Positions 54,296-64,000 of a DNA stretch of 64,000 bases are shown here, in pieces; within the stretch, counting starts at the first letter, position 1, and every line of letters starts with the position of its first letter. Position numbers and translations under genes: made by a program. The DNA comes from Variovorax sp. PAMC26660 (GTDB lineage: Bacteria > Pseudomonadota > Gammaproteobacteria > Burkholderiales > Burkholderiaceae_C): positions 620,001 to 684,000 of the forward strand of contig NZ_CP060295.1 of assembly GCF_014302995.1 (NCBI RefSeq). Reading direction: 5' to 3'. The notes under the pieces were generated by a model that had not been told where the DNA came from, did not search any database, and was given only the letters and a program-made list of their open reading frames with translations.

Positions 54296-54331
54296 TCTTG
54301 CATGCAAGACAGGGCATTGTTTGCATGCAAA
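54296..54331. promoter_or_regulatory. Twin TTGCATGCAA operators upstream of dctA
   Basis: Two perfect palindromes: TCTTGCATGCAAGA (54296-54309) and TTTGCATGCAAA (54320-54331), centres 23 bp apart, about two helical turns. The second ends beside the dctA ribosome-binding site AAAGGAG, so binding would block translation or transcription start. The FCD regulator encoded downstream of dctA is the likely ligand. Confidence 0.65.
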
Positions 54332-54342
54332 AAGGAGACTCC

Positions 54343-55680
54343 ATGCCTCGCTTCGCCAAATCGCTTTTCGGTCAGGTGGTCATCGCGCTGGTGCTCGGCG
54401 TGCTCGCGGGGCTGTTCGCTCCCGAGTACGCCGTCAAGCTCAAGCCGCTGGGTGACGGGTTCATCAAGCTGATCAAGATGATCATTCCGGTGCTGGTGTT
54501 CTGCGTGGTGGTGCATGGCATTGCCGGCGCGGGCGACCTCAAGCGCGTGGGCCGGGTGGGCGTGAAGGCGCTCATCTACTTCGAGGTTCTGACCACCATC
54601 GCGCTGGCGATGGGCCTGGTGCTGGCCTTCGTGTTCCAGCCCGGCGCAGGCATGAATGTCGACCCCGCCAAGCTCGACCCGGCCGCAATGAGCGCCTATG
54701 CCTCGACCGCCGACAAGCTCACGAGCGGCGGCACGGTCGAGTTTCTGATGCGGCTGATTCCGACCACGGTGGTCAACGCCTTCGCCACCGGCGACGTGCT
54801 GCAGGTGCTGCTGTTCGCGGTGCTGTTCGGCTGCGCGCTCACGCTGCTGGGCGAGCGCGGCAAGCCGGTGGCGGTGGTGGTGGACGCGCTCTCGCTGGTG
54901 CTGTTCAAGATCATGGGGATCCTCATCAAGCTCGCGCCGCTGGGCGTGCTGGGCGCCATTGCGTTCACCGTCGGGCAATACGGCGTGGGCTCGCTCAAGC
55001 AACTGGGCATGCTGGTGGCGCTCTTCTACGGCGCGGTACTGATCTTCGTGTTCGTGGTGCTGGGGCTGGTGATGCGCTTCTCGGGCTTCAGCATCTGGAA
55101 GCTGCTGCGCTATCTGCGCGAAGAGCTCGCCATCGTGTTCGCCACCACTTCGTCGGACAGCGTGCTGCCGCAGGTCATGGCCAAGCTGCGCCGCATGGGC
55201 ATCCGCGATTCAACGGTGGGCCTGGTGATTCCCACGGGCTATTCGTTCAACCTCGATGCCTTCTCGATCTACATCACGCTGGCCGCCGTGTTCATCGCGC
55301 AGGCGACCAACACGCCGATCTCGATGGCGGACCTGCTGACCATTCTTGCGATCGCGCTGGTCACCTCCAAGGGCGCGCACGGCGTGCCGGGCTCAGCCAT
55401 CGTGGTGCTGGCCGCCACGCTGCATGCCATTCCGGCGATTCCCGCCATCGGCCTCGTGCTGGTGCTGTCGGTGGACTGGTTCATGGGCATCGCCCGCGCG
55501 CTGGGCAACCTGATCGGCAACTGCGTGGCCACCGTCGCCATTGCCGCATGGGAAGGCGACATCGACCGCGAGCGCGCGCATGCGGTGCTCGACGGCACCT
55601 ACGCGCCCGACGACGAACCGCTGGGCACGGCCGAGCCCGTGGTAAACACCGGCACCGCCACCGCATCCACCGCTCACTGA
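54343..55680 (+). CDS. dctA: C4-dicarboxylate:cation symporter DctA
   Basis: 445-aa DAACS-family symporter. It opens with FAKSLFGQVVIALVLGVLAG and has the re-entrant Ser-rich motif FATTSSDSVLPQVMAKL near residue 270 and the NLDAFSIYITLAAVFIAQATN helix. An AAAGGAG site precedes the ATG. It imports succinate, fumarate or malate. It is followed 8 bp later by a GntR regulator and preceded by the TTGCATGCAA pair. Confidence 0.93.
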   Translation: MPRFAKSLFGQVVIALVLGVLAGLFAPEYAVKLKPLGDGFIKLIKMIIPVLVFCVVVHGIAGAGDLKRVGRVGVKALIYFEVLTTIALAMGLVLAFVFQPGAGMNVDPAKLDPAAMSAYASTADKLTSGGTVEFLMRLIPTTVVNAFATGDVLQVLLFAVLFGCALTLLGERGKPVAVVVDALSLVLFKIMGILIKLAPLGVLGAIAFTVGQYGVGSLKQLGMLVALFYGAVLIFVFVVLGLVMRFSGFSIWKLLRYLREELAIVFATTSSDSVLPQVMAKLRRMGIRDSTVGLVIPTGYSFNLDAFSIYITLAAVFIAQATNTPISMADLLTILAIALVTSKGAHGVPGSAIVVLAATLHAIPAIPAIGLVLVLSVDWFMGIARALGNLIGNCVATVAIAAWEGDIDRERAHAVLDGTYAPDDEPLGTAEPVVNTGTATASTAH

Positions 55681-55688
55681 AAAAACCA

Positions 55689-56393
55689 ATGGCCACCGAC
55701 GTCAGCCCCACCGCCATCGCCGAGCGCGTTGTCGAGGCCATCCTCGCCCAGAAGCTCGCGCCGGGCGAGCGGCTGGGCGAGCAGGCGCTGGCCGAGAACT
55801 TCTCGGTGAGCCGCACGATGGTGCGCGAGGCGCTCATGCAGTTGCAGGCGCGCGGTTTTGTCGAAGTGCAGTCGCGCCGCGGCTGGTACGTGGTGGAGCC
55901 CTCGGCCGAAGAAGCGCGCGATGCCTTCTCGGCGCGCCGCATCGTCGAGGCCGGCATCCTGGCCGCGAGCGAAGGCCGGCCGCTGGCCAAGGTGATCCGC
56001 AAGCTGCGCGACCACATCGCCGACGAGCGGCGCGCCATCGAAGGCGCCGACGCGGCCACGCGCGCCTTTTTGCTGGCCGACTTCCATGTGTGCCTGGCCG
56101 AGCAGATGGGGCATCAGTTGCTGGTCGACGTGCTGCGCGACCTCACGGCCCGCACCACGCTGGCGGCCACGCTCTACCAGTCGAAGCACGAGGCCGGGCA
56201 GTCGTGCGCCGAGCATGGCGCCATCGTCGCCGCGCTCGAAGCGGGCGACACGGACAAGGCGCGACAGTTGATGCTCGATCACATCGGCAATGTGGAGCGG
56301 GCGCTCGAGGTCGATGCCACCACCGAGCCGGACGCGCCGAGCCGGCTGCGCGCCACGCTGGCGCCCGTGGCGCTGCCGCGCGCCAAGCGTTGA
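55689..56393 (+). CDS. GntR-family regulator, FCD subfamily (dctA-linked)
   Basis: 234 aa. Winged helix (ILAQKLAPGERLGEQALA, then SVSRTMVREALMQL) and FCD domain (LADFHVCLAEQMGH, HGAIVAAL, HIGNVE). It starts 8 bp after dctA, so it is co-transcribed and probably represses the operon through the TTGCATGCAA pair upstream. The ligand is not evident; a dicarboxylate or related acid is plausible. Confidence 0.9.
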   Translation: MATDVSPTAIAERVVEAILAQKLAPGERLGEQALAENFSVSRTMVREALMQLQARGFVEVQSRRGWYVVEPSAEEARDAFSARRIVEAGILAASEGRPLAKVIRKLRDHIADERRAIEGADAATRAFLLADFHVCLAEQMGHQLLVDVLRDLTARTTLAATLYQSKHEAGQSCAEHGAIVAALEAGDTDKARQLMLDHIGNVERALEVDATTEPDAPSRLRATLAPVALPRAKR

Positions 56394-56554
56394 AGCTGTG
56401 CATTAGTGCCGGCAGCCGCTACTGATTCAATAGCAGGCATCGAAGACCCAGCCTCCGTGTCAGGCAGATTCGTCCGGCAACCTCATTCCGCTGCACAAGA
56501 GCGCTCCGGCTGACACGGCCCTGGGTTGCGGCTCGGCTACAGTCCGAGACACTT

Positions 56555-57682
56555 ATGAATTCACCCCAACTCCAGCGCGGCGTGTTTCTCGCCCTTCTCG
56601 CCGCTGTGACCGCCGCCTTCATCTGGGTGCTGCTGCCGTTCTTCGGCGCGGTGCTGTGGGGCGTGGCGCTGGCGATCCTGTTCACGCCGCTGTTCAAGTG
56701 GCTGCTCAAGAAGATGCCCGGCGGGAGCAACATCGCCGCCCTCTCCACGCTGACCATCTGCCTGTTCATCGTGATCCTGCCGCTGGCGATGGTGGGCGTG
56801 TCGCTGGTGCAGGAAGTGGCGCTCGTCACGCAGAGCATCCGCTCGGGCCAGATCAACTTCGCGGCTTACTTCCAGCAGATCCTCGATGCGTCGCCCCAGT
56901 GGCTTCTGAGCCTCGTCGAGCGCTTCAACCTCGGTGACATGGCGGCCTGGCAGGCGCGCATCTCGGCGGCCGCCGGGCAGGCGAGCCAGATCATCGCGAG
57001 CCAGGCATTGGCCATCGGCCAGAACACCTTCGACTTCGTCGTCAGCTTCTTCGTGATGCTGTACCTGCTGTACTTCCTGGTGCGCGACGGCTCCACGCTC
57101 TCCAAGACCATGCGCGACGCCGTGCCGCTGGCCAAGCCGCACACGCATTACCTGCTGAACAAGTTCACCACCGTGATCCGCGCCACCGTGAAGGGCAATG
57201 TGGCCGTGGCCATCGCGCAGGGCACCATCGGCGGGCTGGCCTTCTGGTTCCTCGGCGTGCAGGGCGCGCTGCTGTGGGCGGTGCTGATGGCCTTCCTGTC
57301 GCTGCTGCCGGCCGTGGGCGCGGCGCTGATCTGGGGGCCGGTGGCCATCTACTTCCTGGCCACGGGGCATTTCTGGCAAGGCGGCGTGCTGATCTTCGTG
57401 GGCGTGTTCGTGATCGGCCTGGTCGACAACATCCTGCGCCCGCTGCTGGTGGGCAAGGACACGCAGATGCCCGACTACATCGTGCTGATGTCGACCATCG
57501 GCGGCATGGCGATCTTCGGCATCAACGGCTTCGTGATCGGGCCGGTGATCGCGGCGCTGTTCATGGCCGCGTGGAGCCTGTTCGTGGACTCGGGCCATGT
57601 GGGCATGGGGCATGCAGCGGCTGAAGGCGCAAAGGATGCGGAAGCCGTCGAAGACAAGAAGAAGGACCAGGAAAAGGCCTGA
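56555..57682 (+). CDS. AI-2E family transporter (PerM/YhhT-like)
   Basis: 375-aa membrane protein with about eight helices. Characteristic pieces are the opening ALLAAVTAAFIWVLLPFFGAVLWG, the GTIGGLAFWFLGVQGALLWAVLMAFLSLLPAVG region and DNILRPLLVGKDTQMPD. The family was named for autoinducer-2 export, but most members are of unknown function or linked to Na+/H+ exchange. It stands alone, 161 bp after the dctA regulator; no operon partner is seen. Confidence 0.9.
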   Translation: MNSPQLQRGVFLALLAAVTAAFIWVLLPFFGAVLWGVALAILFTPLFKWLLKKMPGGSNIAALSTLTICLFIVILPLAMVGVSLVQEVALVTQSIRSGQINFAAYFQQILDASPQWLLSLVERFNLGDMAAWQARISAAAGQASQIIASQALAIGQNTFDFVVSFFVMLYLLYFLVRDGSTLSKTMRDAVPLAKPHTHYLLNKFTTVIRATVKGNVAVAIAQGTIGGLAFWFLGVQGALLWAVLMAFLSLLPAVGAALIWGPVAIYFLATGHFWQGGVLIFVGVFVIGLVDNILRPLLVGKDTQMPDYIVLMSTIGGMAIFGINGFVIGPVIAALFMAAWSLFVDSGHVGMGHAAAEGAKDAEAVEDKKKDQEKA

Positions 57683-57830
57683 AACATGATCGGTCGCCCC
57701 GCTGCGGCCTGATCGTCCCGCTCTCCCTGCGTGCATTTCACGCGCGCATTTCCGCATTCCGTCGCATGGCGCTGGGCACCGCAAGGTGCCTGCGAGATCG
57801 TCGGGCCTCCAACTCCAGACGAGGCCTGCC

Positions 57831-58268
57831 ATGCATCTTCCCGCTCTCCTGTCCCGCCCGGCCGTGCGCGCCCTGTGCACCGCCGCGGTCCTCGCGCCCG
57901 TGGGCGCGCTTGCCGCCGACCTGAGCCTGAGTGTTGCCGACGGCCCCGCCGCCGAAGCCACGCTCTACGTCGCGCTGTACAACGACGCCGCCGGCTATGC
58001 CGCCAGCAAGGCCGTCGCATCGCAGACCGCGCCCATGCGCGACGGCAAGGCCCGGCTCGTGTTCGCGGGGCTGGCGCCGGGGCGCTACGCGCTGCGGGTG
58101 TTCGCCGACGAGAACGGCAACGGCAAGCTCGACACCAACCTCATGGGCATGCCGACCGAGCGCTACGGCTTCTCGAACGATGCCAAGGGCAACCGGGCCG
58201 CGCCCGACTTCGAGGCCGCGGCGATCAGCGTCGATGCCGATCTGCAGACCGTCATTCATCTGCGCTGA
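57831..58268 (+). CDS. Secreted DUF2141 protein
   Basis: 145 aa with a signal peptide (hydrophobic ALCTAAVLAPVGALAAD, cleavage near AAD). The mature part matches DUF2141, with RYALRVFADENGNGKLDTNLMGMPTE, where the acidic loop looks able to bind Ca2+. Start at 57831 in preference to 57786, as it begins the signal peptide. It is 10 bp before the carotenoid oxygenase gene and forms an operon with it. Confidence 0.85.
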   Translation: MHLPALLSRPAVRALCTAAVLAPVGALAADLSLSVADGPAAEATLYVALYNDAAGYAASKAVASQTAPMRDGKARLVFAGLAPGRYALRVFADENGNGKLDTNLMGMPTERYGFSNDAKGNRAAPDFEAAAISVDADLQTVIHLR

Positions 58269-58278
58269 GGTGGCCACC

Positions 58279-59775
58279 ATGGAACGACGCGAACTCCTGC
58301 GCCTGCTGGCATCGGCCGGCGCCCTGCCCCTGCTGGCACCCTTGGCACGTGCTGCCGGCACCGACGACTGGCAAGCCCAGTTCGAGGCCGCCAGCGCGCC
58401 CTGGAAAAGTGGCTTTGCCACGCCTGCGGACGACCTGCCGCTCACCCGCGCCACGGTGCGCGGGCGCTTCCCCGATGCCGTTGCCGGCACGCTGTTCCGC
58501 GTCGGCCCGGCCGGCCATGACCTGGGCGGCGAGCGCTATCACCACTGGTTCGATGGCGACGGCATGGTGCATCGCTTCATGATCGACGGCGCCGACGTGC
58601 GGCACCAGGGCCGCTATGTCGCCACGCCCAAGCGCGTGGCCGAAGTGAAAGCCGGCCGCCGCCTGTTCGAGGCCTTCGGCACCATGCCGCCGGGCATCGA
58701 GCCACCGACATCGGCCGACAGCATCAACGTCGCCAACACCAGCGTGCTGCCGATGCAGGGCGAGGTGTTGGCACTGTGGGAAGGCGGCTCGGCGACACGC
58801 ATCGATGCGCGCACGCTGGACACGCTGGGCGTGAAGACCTGGCGCGCCGACCTTGCCGGCATGCCGTTCTCGGCACACCCGAAGGTGGACCCGGACGGCA
58901 CGGTGTGGAACTTCGGCGTCAGCTCCGGCCAGGGCCTGCTGGCGCTGTACGAGATCGCGCCCGAGGGCGCGCTGCGCCGCGCGGCCGTGGTGCCGGTGGC
59001 CGACATGCCGATGGTTCACGACTTCGCGGTGACCGAGCGGCACCTGGTGTTCCTGATGCCGCCACTGGTCTACGACAGCAAGCGCAAGGAAGCTGGCGCG
59101 AGCTTTCTCGATGCCCATGTCTGGCGGCCCGAGTTGGGCATGCGCGCGCTGGTGGTCGACAAGCAGAACTGGGAAAAGCGGCAAATGCTCGAACTGCCGG
59201 CCGGCTTCCTCTTCCACGTGGGCAATGCCTGGGAGGAAGACACGCCGCGCGGCACGCTGATCCACGTCGACTATGTGCGTTCGGACAATGCCGACTCGGT
59301 GTTCACCAGCAACCGCGAGGTGATGCGTGCGCGCCGCGTGAGAGGCGCCGACCCGCACCTGACCGTGGTCACGCTGAACCTGGGCACCGGCAAGGCCACG
59401 CAGACGGCGTTGGCGCAGGAGGCCGAGTTTCCGCGCATCGATCCACGCCGTGTCGGCCTGCGTCACCGCCAGGTGGTGCACGCCACGCAGATCCGGCCCG
59501 ACCTGCCGGGCTTCGGGTCGGTCGCACAAACGGATGTCGAGACTGGCCGCAGCCAACGTTTTAGCTACGGCGCGCAGGCCATCGTGGAAGAGCACGTCTA
59601 CGTGCCGGACGGCAAGAAGCCGGGCTGGGTGCTGGGCACGGTGTTCGACTTCGGGCGGCAGAAGACGGTGCTGTCGTGCTTCGCGGCCGATCACCTCGGG
59701 GCGGGTCCTGTGGCGCAGGCGACGCTGCCTTACGCGCTTCCGTTGGGCCTTCACGGTGCTTTCGTGAAGGTCTGA
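58279..59775 (+). CDS. Carotenoid-cleavage-oxygenase family protein
   Basis: 498-aa beta-propeller dioxygenase-like protein with a Tat-like N-terminus (MERRELLRLLASAGALP). Four Fe2+ ligand His are seen in order: SAHPKVDP, MVHDFAV, FHVGNAWEE and the C-terminal GLHGAF. The family cleaves carotenoids, stilbenes or lignin-derived compounds; the substrate here is not given. It follows the DUF2141 gene by 10 bp. Export to the periplasm is inferred from the signal. Confidence 0.9.
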   Translation: MERRELLRLLASAGALPLLAPLARAAGTDDWQAQFEAASAPWKSGFATPADDLPLTRATVRGRFPDAVAGTLFRVGPAGHDLGGERYHHWFDGDGMVHRFMIDGADVRHQGRYVATPKRVAEVKAGRRLFEAFGTMPPGIEPPTSADSINVANTSVLPMQGEVLALWEGGSATRIDARTLDTLGVKTWRADLAGMPFSAHPKVDPDGTVWNFGVSSGQGLLALYEIAPEGALRRAAVVPVADMPMVHDFAVTERHLVFLMPPLVYDSKRKEAGASFLDAHVWRPELGMRALVVDKQNWEKRQMLELPAGFLFHVGNAWEEDTPRGTLIHVDYVRSDNADSVFTSNREVMRARRVRGADPHLTVVTLNLGTGKATQTALAQEAEFPRIDPRRVGLRHRQVVHATQIRPDLPGFGSVAQTDVETGRSQRFSYGAQAIVEEHVYVPDGKKPGWVLGTVFDFGRQKTVLSCFAADHLGAGPVAQATLPYALPLGLHGAFVKV

Positions 59776-59789
59776 AAGGGGGCGCTGCT

Positions 59790-60043
59790 GTTCAGGGCGT
59801 CGCTCACTCCGACACGATGCTCTTTTTCGCGAATGTCCCCCGCTTCGCTCCTCCTTTATTTCGCGAAAAGAGCCCCGTATCGACGTGAGCGCTCAGAGCA
59901 CTTGTTGATCGGCGATTACCAGCAGCGTGCCCATGTGCGAATGACGCCAGGTGCTCCCCTCAGCGAAATAAAGGAGGAGCGAAGCGGGGGACATTCGCGG
60001 AGGGGAGCACCTGGCGTCATTCGCACTCGCCCCGAATGAACCC
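59790..60043. repeat. Composite nested-palindrome repeat, copies 5 and 6
   Basis: Copy 5 (59801-59892, type I) and copy 6 (59936-60025, type II) are joined by a spacer similar to that at 29293-29340. Copy 6 has 26-nt arms that pair at every position (TGCGAATGACGCCAGG side). The cores of the two copies face opposite ways. The element fills the gap between two convergent genes. Confidence 0.88.
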
Positions 60044-60051
60044 TGCAGCCC

Positions 60052-60954
60052 TCAGCCCGCCCACCAACCTTCGTCAAACCGCCCCTGCAGAAACGCCACG
60101 AAGCCAGACACCTTCCCCGGCACCAACTTGGGAGAAGGAAAGACAGCGTGAATCTCCTGCTCCGGCAGCGCATGGTCACCGAGCACCGCAACCACCTTGC
60201 CTGCAGCCAGAGACTCGCTAGCCACATAGCGCGGCATCAACGCAATACCCAGCCCGTCGCGCGCGGCAGCCAGCACAGCCGACAGGTTGTTCGAACGAAA
60301 GCGCCCCGACACCGGCACCGTCACCGGTTCGCCCTTGGGCGTGTGCATGCGCCAGAACTCGTCGCCCACCACGCTGCTGTAGATCAACGCCACATGCGCG
60401 CTCAGGTCCTGCGCACGCTTGGGTGTGCCGTGCTTCTTCAGGTATGCCGGCGACGCGACCATGACCCACGGGTTGGCGCCGAGGTAGCGCGCGCCCAGTG
60501 ACGAATCGGCCAGCTTGCCCATGCGGATGGCCACGTCGATGCCCTGCGCGATGAGATCGACGTAGCGATCCTCGAAGCTCAGGTCGAGCTGCACCTGCGG
60601 ATGCCTTCGCATGTATTCGAGCGCCAGCGGCACCACCACGCGGCGACCGAAGGCCACAGAGGTTCCGATGCGCAGCAACCCCTGCGCCTGGTTCTGCCGC
60701 AACTGCACGATGCTGTCGGCCTCTTCGGCGTCGCGCACGATGGTCTTGCACTTCTCGTAGTACAGCGCGCCCGGCTCCGTGAGGCTCACGCCGCGCGTGT
60801 TGCGGTTGAGCAGCCGCACCTTCAGCCGCGCCTCGGTGGCCGCGACCTGCTTGGTCACGGTGGGCTGCGTGGTGTTGAACTCGCGCGCCGCTTTCGAGAA
60901 GCTGCCGGTCTCGACCACGCGCACGAACATTTCCATTGCCAAGAGACGATCCAT
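60052..60954 (-). CDS. LysR-family regulator divergent from gcl
   Basis: 300 aa. Winged helix (MFVRVVETGSFSKAAREFN, then QPTVTKQVAATEARL) and LysR substrate domain. It is divergent from gcl, with a TATTCC-GCCAT-GGAATA palindrome 19-35 bp before its start, so it probably controls gcl-hyi-glxR. The inducer may be glyoxylate or a purine product; that is inference. It ends 8 bp from the composite repeat. Confidence 0.92.
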   Translation of the reverse strand: MDRLLAMEMFVRVVETGSFSKAAREFNTTQPTVTKQVAATEARLKVRLLNRNTRGVSLTEPGALYYEKCKTIVRDAEEADSIVQLRQNQAQGLLRIGTSVAFGRRVVVPLALEYMRRHPQVQLDLSFEDRYVDLIAQGIDVAIRMGKLADSSLGARYLGANPWVMVASPAYLKKHGTPKRAQDLSAHVALIYSSVVGDEFWRMHTPKGEPVTVPVSGRFRSNNLSAVLAAARDGLGIALMPRYVASESLAAGKVVAVLGDHALPEQEIHAVFPSPKLVPGKVSGFVAFLQGRFDEGWWAG

Positions 60955-60972
60955 GGCCGGATGGTAGCCAGT

Positions 60973-60989
60973 TATTCCGCCATGGAATA
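60973..60989. promoter_or_regulatory. LysR-type palindrome in the lysR/gcl intergenic region
   Basis: TATTCC-N5-GGAATA is a perfect 17-bp interrupted palindrome with the T-N11-A character of LysR boxes. It lies 78 bp before gcl. Confidence 0.6.
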
Positions 60990-61066
60990 GGTTTTATGGT
61001 CCCCAGCCATCTTCTTGGAATCGCCCGCTCTTCCTACAGTGGCCTTCACTTCAAGGAGACAGCCAC

Positions 61067-62860
<1,794 letters not shown>

Positions 62861-62873
62861 GGAGACCCACCAC

Positions 62874-63659
62874 ATGCCCAAGTTCGCAGCCAACCTCACG
62901 ATGCTCTTCACCGAGCTGCCCTTCATGCAACGCTTCGAGGCCGCCGCCAAAGCGGGCTTCAAGGGGGTCGAATACCTCTTCCCCTATGCCTTCGAGAAGA
63001 AGGAGCTGGCCGCCGCCCTGCGCGCCAACAGCCTGCAGCAGGTGCTGCACAACCTGCCGGCCGGCGACTGGGACAAGGGCGAGCGCGGCATCGCCTGCCA
63101 CCCGGATCGCGCGGGCGAGTTCGCCGAAGGCATCGCGATGGCCATCGACTACGCGACCGCGCTCGGCTGCCCGCAGGTCAATTGCCTGATCGGCAAGATT
63201 CCGCCCGGCGCCGACATCAACGTGGTCAACCGCACAGTGATCGACAACCTGCGCCTTGCTGCGCGCGAGCTGGAAGCCGCGGGCCTGCGCCTTCTGATCG
63301 AGCCGATCAACAGCTTCGACATTCCGGGCTTCTTCCTCACGCGCACCGACAAGGCGCTGGCGCTGATCGAAGCCGTGGGCTCGTCGAACCTGCGCGTGCA
63401 GTACGACATCTATCACGCGCAGCGCATGGAAGGCGAACTGGGCAACACGCTCACGAAGCATCTGGCGCAGATCGGCCACATCCAGTTGGCCGACAACCCC
63501 GGACGCGGCGAGCCGGGCACGGGCGAAATCAACTACCCGTGGCTCTTCAGGCACATCGATGCATTGGGCTACGACGGCTGGATCGGCTGCGAATACAAGC
63601 CGCGCACCGACACGGTCAACGGCCTGGGCTGGCGCGAAGCCCTCACGCAACCGCAATGA
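62874..63659 (+). CDS. hyi: Hydroxypyruvate isomerase
   Basis: 261-aa TIM-barrel enzyme that interconverts hydroxypyruvate and tartronate semialdehyde. Family pieces are FTELPFMQRFEAAAKAGFKGVEYLFPY, the metal ligands in IEPINSFDIPGFFL, VQYDIYHAQRMEG and the closing WIGCEYKP. Start at 62874 with TGAGGAGACC upstream; the ORF start at 62790 overlaps gcl and is rejected. It lies between gcl and glxR as usual. Confidence 0.96.
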   Translation: MPKFAANLTMLFTELPFMQRFEAAAKAGFKGVEYLFPYAFEKKELAAALRANSLQQVLHNLPAGDWDKGERGIACHPDRAGEFAEGIAMAIDYATALGCPQVNCLIGKIPPGADINVVNRTVIDNLRLAARELEAAGLRLLIEPINSFDIPGFFLTRTDKALALIEAVGSSNLRVQYDIYHAQRMEGELGNTLTKHLAQIGHIQLADNPGRGEPGTGEINYPWLFRHIDALGYDGWIGCEYKPRTDTVNGLGWREALTQPQ

Positions 63660-63679
63660 ACAACACAGGAAAAGCAGAC

Positions 63680-64000
63680 ATGGCAACCCAACAAAAAATC
63701 GGATTCATCGGCCTCGGCATCATGGGCGCGCCCATGGCGGGGCACCTGCTCGACGCGGGTTTCGAGCTGTTCGTCAACACGCACGGCAACACGCCGGAGC
63801 CTTTCGTCTCGAAGGCCACGATCTGCGCCTCGGGCGCCGAGGTGGCGCGCAAGGCCGACATCATCTTCATCATGGTGCCGGACACGCCCGACGTGGAGAA
63901 GGTGCTGTTCGGCGAACCGGGCAAGGAAGGCGTGGCCGCCGGTCTGAAGGACTCGCACGGCAAGATCGTGGTGGACTGCAGCTCCATCGACCCGATTGCC
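63680..64000 (+). CDS. glxR: Tartronate semialdehyde reductase, 3' truncated by window edge
   Basis: Only the first 107 codons are inside the window. The Rossmann motif IGFIGLGIMGAPMAGHLL, then FVNTHGNTPEP and VVDCSSIDPIA identify 2-hydroxy-3-oxopropionate reductase, which reduces tartronate semialdehyde to glycerate. It starts 20 bp after hyi with CAGGAAAAG upstream. The C-terminus with the catalytic Lys is outside the window. Its product is the substrate of the glycerate kinase at 4868-6208. Confidence 0.93.
   Translation, partial: MATQQKIGFIGLGIMGAPMAGHLLDAGFELFVNTHGNTPEPFVSKATICASGAEVARKADIIFIMVPDTPDVEKVLFGEPGKEGVAAGLKDSHGKIVVDCSSIDPIA

Overview
The window is high-GC, densely packed and free of tRNA or rRNA genes. 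Gene content and protein style point to a member of the Comamonadaceae (Burkholderiales), most likely Variovorax or a close relative. The grounds are GntR/FCD-controlled purine catabolism, a membrane PuuD urate oxidase, peptide ABC uptake next to an amidase, a fused indolepyruvate oxidoreductase, and MHS and DctA dicarboxylate carriers. The genus is an inference from gene content; no rRNA is present to confirm it.

Layout. 1-3260: MgtA (5' end outside the window) and MgtC. 3257-14170: purine catabolism core. The minus-strand run is xdhC, puuD (urate to 5-hydroxyisourate), a type-2 glycerate kinase and a GabD-type aldehyde dehydrogenase. uraH is divergent from a plus-strand run of gntR, puuE, a fused uraD-allC and an M20 amidohydrolase. 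14219-16981: two small envelope proteins and a PHP-domain lipoprotein. 17221-23809: NCS1 permease, allantoin/hydantoin racemase, a second GntR regulator, an EAL-CBS-GGDEF protein and an NCS2 xanthine/urate permease. TGTATACA palindromes lie upstream of puuD, between uraH and gntR, and upstream of both permeases, so one FCD-type GntR regulon is likely. 61067-64000 holds gcl, hyi and glxR, which turn the glyoxylate made by purine breakdown into glycerate; the glycerate kinase at 4868-6208 finishes that route.

23846-27703 is a minus-strand run headed by a sensor kinase whose phospho-acceptor His is replaced by Asn, followed by aldo/keto reductase, AraC, VOC and YdeI-like genes. 28053-38439 holds a tartrate/isopropylmalate-type dehydrogenase, then a five-gene peptide-type ABC importer in one run with an amidase, an aldehyde dehydrogenase and a 3-hydroxyisobutyrate-type dehydrogenase. 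This looks like uptake plus catabolism of an unidentified amide. 41520-45059 is a single-chain indolepyruvate ferredoxin oxidoreductase with a divergent LysR gene. 47571-52192 is a DctS/DctR-like two-component pair with an MHS carrier. 52211-60954 holds a patatin, dctA with its own GntR regulator and twin TTGCATGCAA operators, an AI-2E family protein, a DUF2141/carotenoid-oxygenase pair and a LysR regulator.

Unusual material sits in the lower-GC gaps. Six nested palindromes with one constant core and copy-specific complementary arms occur at 29191-29430, 38485-38574, 40214-40305 and 59801-60025; two pairs form a composite element of about 260 bp. At 46116-47276 two small lower-GC genes are each followed by an attC-like site with no integrase in view, which resembles stray integron cassettes.
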